NCBI GenBank assembly: GCA_020832285.1
Contig: JAFIFB010000042.1
Coordinates: 1 to 54,037 of the forward strand
Reading direction: 5' to 3'
DNA from: Balneolaceae bacterium
GTDB taxonomy: Bacteria; Bacteroidota; Rhodothermia; Balneolales; Balneolaceae
DNA: 54,037 nt
Positions 52,682 through 54,037 of this stretch are shown piece by piece. Position 1 is the first letter of the stretch; each line of letters opens with the position of its first letter. The translations under genes were made by a program, and so were the position numbers. Below the pieces are notes generated by a model. It did no database searches and was not told where the DNA came from. It saw nothing but the letters and a program-made list of their open reading frames with translations.

Positions 52682-53586
52682 TGAAATCACCACTCGACAT
52701 ATCAGTTTCATACTACATGAATTATCAGGACAACAAAGGTGGGATAACTCCGCTTATGCGATTTTTAAAATCAGATCGGCACGCCGACAAGGTTAATCAC
52801 ATCCAGCAGATTGAGGACAAACAGGAACGCGACCAGATTAAAGCTACACTCCCGGCCATTACTCCATCGGGAACTTTCAGCACGCGTAAAGAATCAGGAT
52901 TAATTGAACATTCCGGGCTGCTTCAATTCGATATTGATTTTCAGGATAACAGCCATATTACAAATTATGGTGAGCTAAAAACGCAACTCTGCAATATTGA
53001 GAATGTAGCATATTGTGGTTTATCGGTATCCGGGAAAGGGTACTGGGGTTTGATACCAATTAAGCACCCGGAACGCCACAAAGATCATTTTAGAGCGCTA
53101 AAAAAACAATTTGAACAGATAGGGTTAACAATTGATGAGAAGCCTTCCAACGTGGCCGCGTTACGTGGCTATTCCTACGATCCTGAAAGCTACTTCAACC
53201 ATGCAGCCGTGCCATTTACGCTATTGGATAAACCCGAACCGCGAAAAATCGAAAGAAAGCATTTTGATAATGACAGCCGATCAGATGTTGAACAGTTAAT
53301 TGAGAAAATTCAGGCAAACAGAATTGACATTACAACCGGATATGATGCCTGGTTGAAAATAGGTTTTGCATTGGCTGAAGAGTTTGGAGAAAGTGGCCGC
53401 GACTACTTTCATGCTGTTAGTCAATTTCATTCAGATTACAACGAACGGGAAACAGATCGGCAATTTAATCATTGCTTAAAAGCAAGGGGTTCAGGGGTTA
53501 CAATATCCAGTTTCTTCTATCTGTGCAAAGAGTACGGAATTGTGCTAAAAACGGACAAGGCCAAACCATTGCCGCAATGGAGATAA
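52681..53586 (+). CDS. Primase-like protein (VirE-N/BT4734 with PriCT-2)
   Basis: 301 residues. The N-terminal part (FDIDFQD with an acidic metal site, SGKGYWGLIPI) is the BT4734-like/VirE-N primase-related domain. The C-terminal part (ITTGYDAWLKIGFALAEEFGESG to YLCKEYGI) is PriCT-2. Such proteins prime replication of mobile elements in Bacteroidota. Start ATG overlaps the ATPase stop by one base; a TTG three bases earlier is possible but less likely. Confidence 0.85.
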   Translation: MKSPLDISVSYYMNYQDNKGGITPLMRFLKSDRHADKVNHIQQIEDKQERDQIKATLPAITPSGTFSTRKESGLIEHSGLLQFDIDFQDNSHITNYGELKTQLCNIENVAYCGLSVSGKGYWGLIPIKHPERHKDHFRALKKQFEQIGLTIDEKPSNVAALRGYSYDPESYFNHAAVPFTLLDKPEPRKIERKHFDNDSRSDVEQLIEKIQANRIDITTGYDAWLKIGFALAEEFGESGRDYFHAVSQFHSDYNERETDRQFNHCLKARGSGVTISSFFYLCKEYGIVLKTDKAKPLPQWR

Positions 53587-53596
53587 GCCCGGAGAA

Positions 53597-53746
53597 TTGA
53601 AATGTGAGGCCGAAAAATCGGCACCCTATGGCAAAAATCCATATACCAATGAAATTTTTGATGAACGCGGTTATCCGGCTGATTGGGATGATCCGTTGCT
53701 AACCGAAATTATCGAAACATTCGATTGTGAATTAACAACCAACTAA
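53597..53746 (+). CDS. Possible small protein of 49 residues
   Basis: TTG at 53597 to TAA at 53746. Reads MKCEAEKSAPYGKNPYTNEI then FDERGYPADWDDPLLTEIIE and TFDCELTTN. The composition is strongly protein-like and acidic. The TTG is only two bases past GGAG, so the start is uncertain and it may be a translated fragment of a longer broken gene. Confidence 0.45.
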   Translation: MKCEAEKSAPYGKNPYTNEIFDERGYPADWDDPLLTEIIETFDCELTTN

Positions 53747-53762
53747 AACCAAAATTAACATT

Positions 53763-53870
53763 ATGTCTATAGAAACAACGAAAAAAGCATTCCAAGAACT
53801 ACGTAAACGAAAAAATGAAGCCGATGAAGATTTTAACCGCTGGCTGATATTGCAAAATTTATACGGATGA
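53763..53870 (+). CDS. Small protein of 35 residues
   Basis: ATG at 53763 to TGA at 53870. Highly charged: MSIETTKKAFQELRKRKNEA then DEDFNRWLILQNLYG, a likely single helix. Its stop overlaps the next start (ATGA). Function unknown. Confidence 0.5.
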   Translation: MSIETTKKAFQELRKRKNEADEDFNRWLILQNLYG

Positions 53871-54004
53871 GACAGAAAGCACTCATACACGAAACTGATT
53901 TTAATAAAGGCATGAACCACGCCTATCAGGATATTCTCTTTTTAGTTGAGGACATGCTGGCAGATCCAAAGTTTCCAATTGATGAAATAACAAAAGCCAA
54001 ATAA
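53867..54004 (+). CDS. Small protein of 45 residues
   Basis: ATG at 53867 to TAA at 54004. Reads MRQKALIHETDFNKGMNHAY then QDILFLVEDMLADPKFPIDE and ITKAK. Amphipathic. Overlaps both neighbours (ATGA before, TAATG after), which indicates one transcript with coupled translation. Function unknown. Confidence 0.55.
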   Translation: MRQKALIHETDFNKGMNHAYQDILFLVEDMLADPKFPIDEITKAK

Positions 54005-54037
54005 TGAGTAAACTCAGGCCGGAATATCAGAAGCTAA
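54004..54037 (+). CDS. Start of a gene cut off by the window end
   Basis: ATG at 54004 overlaps the previous stop (TAATG). Eleven codons are visible (MSKLRPEYQKL) and the frame is open to the end. Too short to identify. Confidence 0.5.
   Translation, partial: MSKLRPEYQKL

Noticed and set aside
1-54037. CRISPR array or retron-like element anywhere in the window
   Set aside because: No series of equal-length direct repeats with unique spacers and no reverse transcriptase or Cas gene was seen.

Overview
The window looks like the chromosome of a Gram-negative, aerobic member of the Bacteroidota/Balneolota side of the FCB group. I infer this from the gene families: a fused alpha/beta E1 2-oxoacid dehydrogenase, a pyruvoyl-type arginine decarboxylase, a ScsB/DsbD-type thiol reductase, and a BT4734-type primase on a mobile element. 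Base composition is AT-leaning, intergenic regions are long and several carry dispersed hairpin repeats. No rRNA, tRNA or CRISPR array was found. The organism cannot be named from the window alone.

Region 1 (120-15215) is a glycan and small-molecule locus. On the minus strand eight closely packed genes run from 11950 down to 120: a luciferase-like flavin monooxygenase, an amino-acid adenylation enzyme, a free acyl carrier protein, two GNAT/BioF2-like acyltransferases, a DegT-type aminotransferase-like enzyme, an anchored glycosidase and a 1258-residue membrane protein. That last protein joins a cellulose-synthase-like GT2 domain to a GH26-like domain and a second TIM-barrel-like domain. Divergently transcribed are a formyltransferase, a hexapeptide acetyltransferase and a WecG/TagA glycosyltransferase. 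Together they suggest a surface glycan decorated with an amino-acid-derived group that is activated and oxidised on a free-standing carrier protein. This is the most unusual system in the window.

Region 2 (15664-18581) holds two adjacent FAD amine/amino-acid oxidases. Region 3 (18966-46459) is mostly housekeeping or scattered accessory genes: MoxR ATPase, nuoJ-nuoK without other nuo genes, a phosphatase with a beta-rich C-terminus, ettA, pgk, a lone Fe(III)-type permease next to a CrtI-like oxidoreductase, DUF58, a lipoprotein, a Gfo/Idh oxidoreductase, a PlsC-like acyltransferase, an O-methyltransferase, a redoxin with a DsbD-like reductase, a NEW3 protein with an ABC-2 exporter, YihY, and the fused E1. 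A run of hairpins upstream of the NEW3 gene (39671-40012) may be a structured RNA.

Region 4 (46625-47984) has two self-processing pyruvoyl decarboxylases, AdoMet decarboxylase and arginine decarboxylase, which fit a polyamine route that starts from arginine. Two related long-hairpin repeats lie between them.

Region 5 (48611-54037, running off the end) is the left part of an integrative element: tyrosine integrase, an unknown coupled gene, an excisionase-like HTH protein, a P-loop ATPase, a VirE-N/PriCT-2 primase-like protein, and a string of very small overlapping genes. The integrase promoter region carries repeated TTGTTAC boxes and a perfect 12-bp palindrome.
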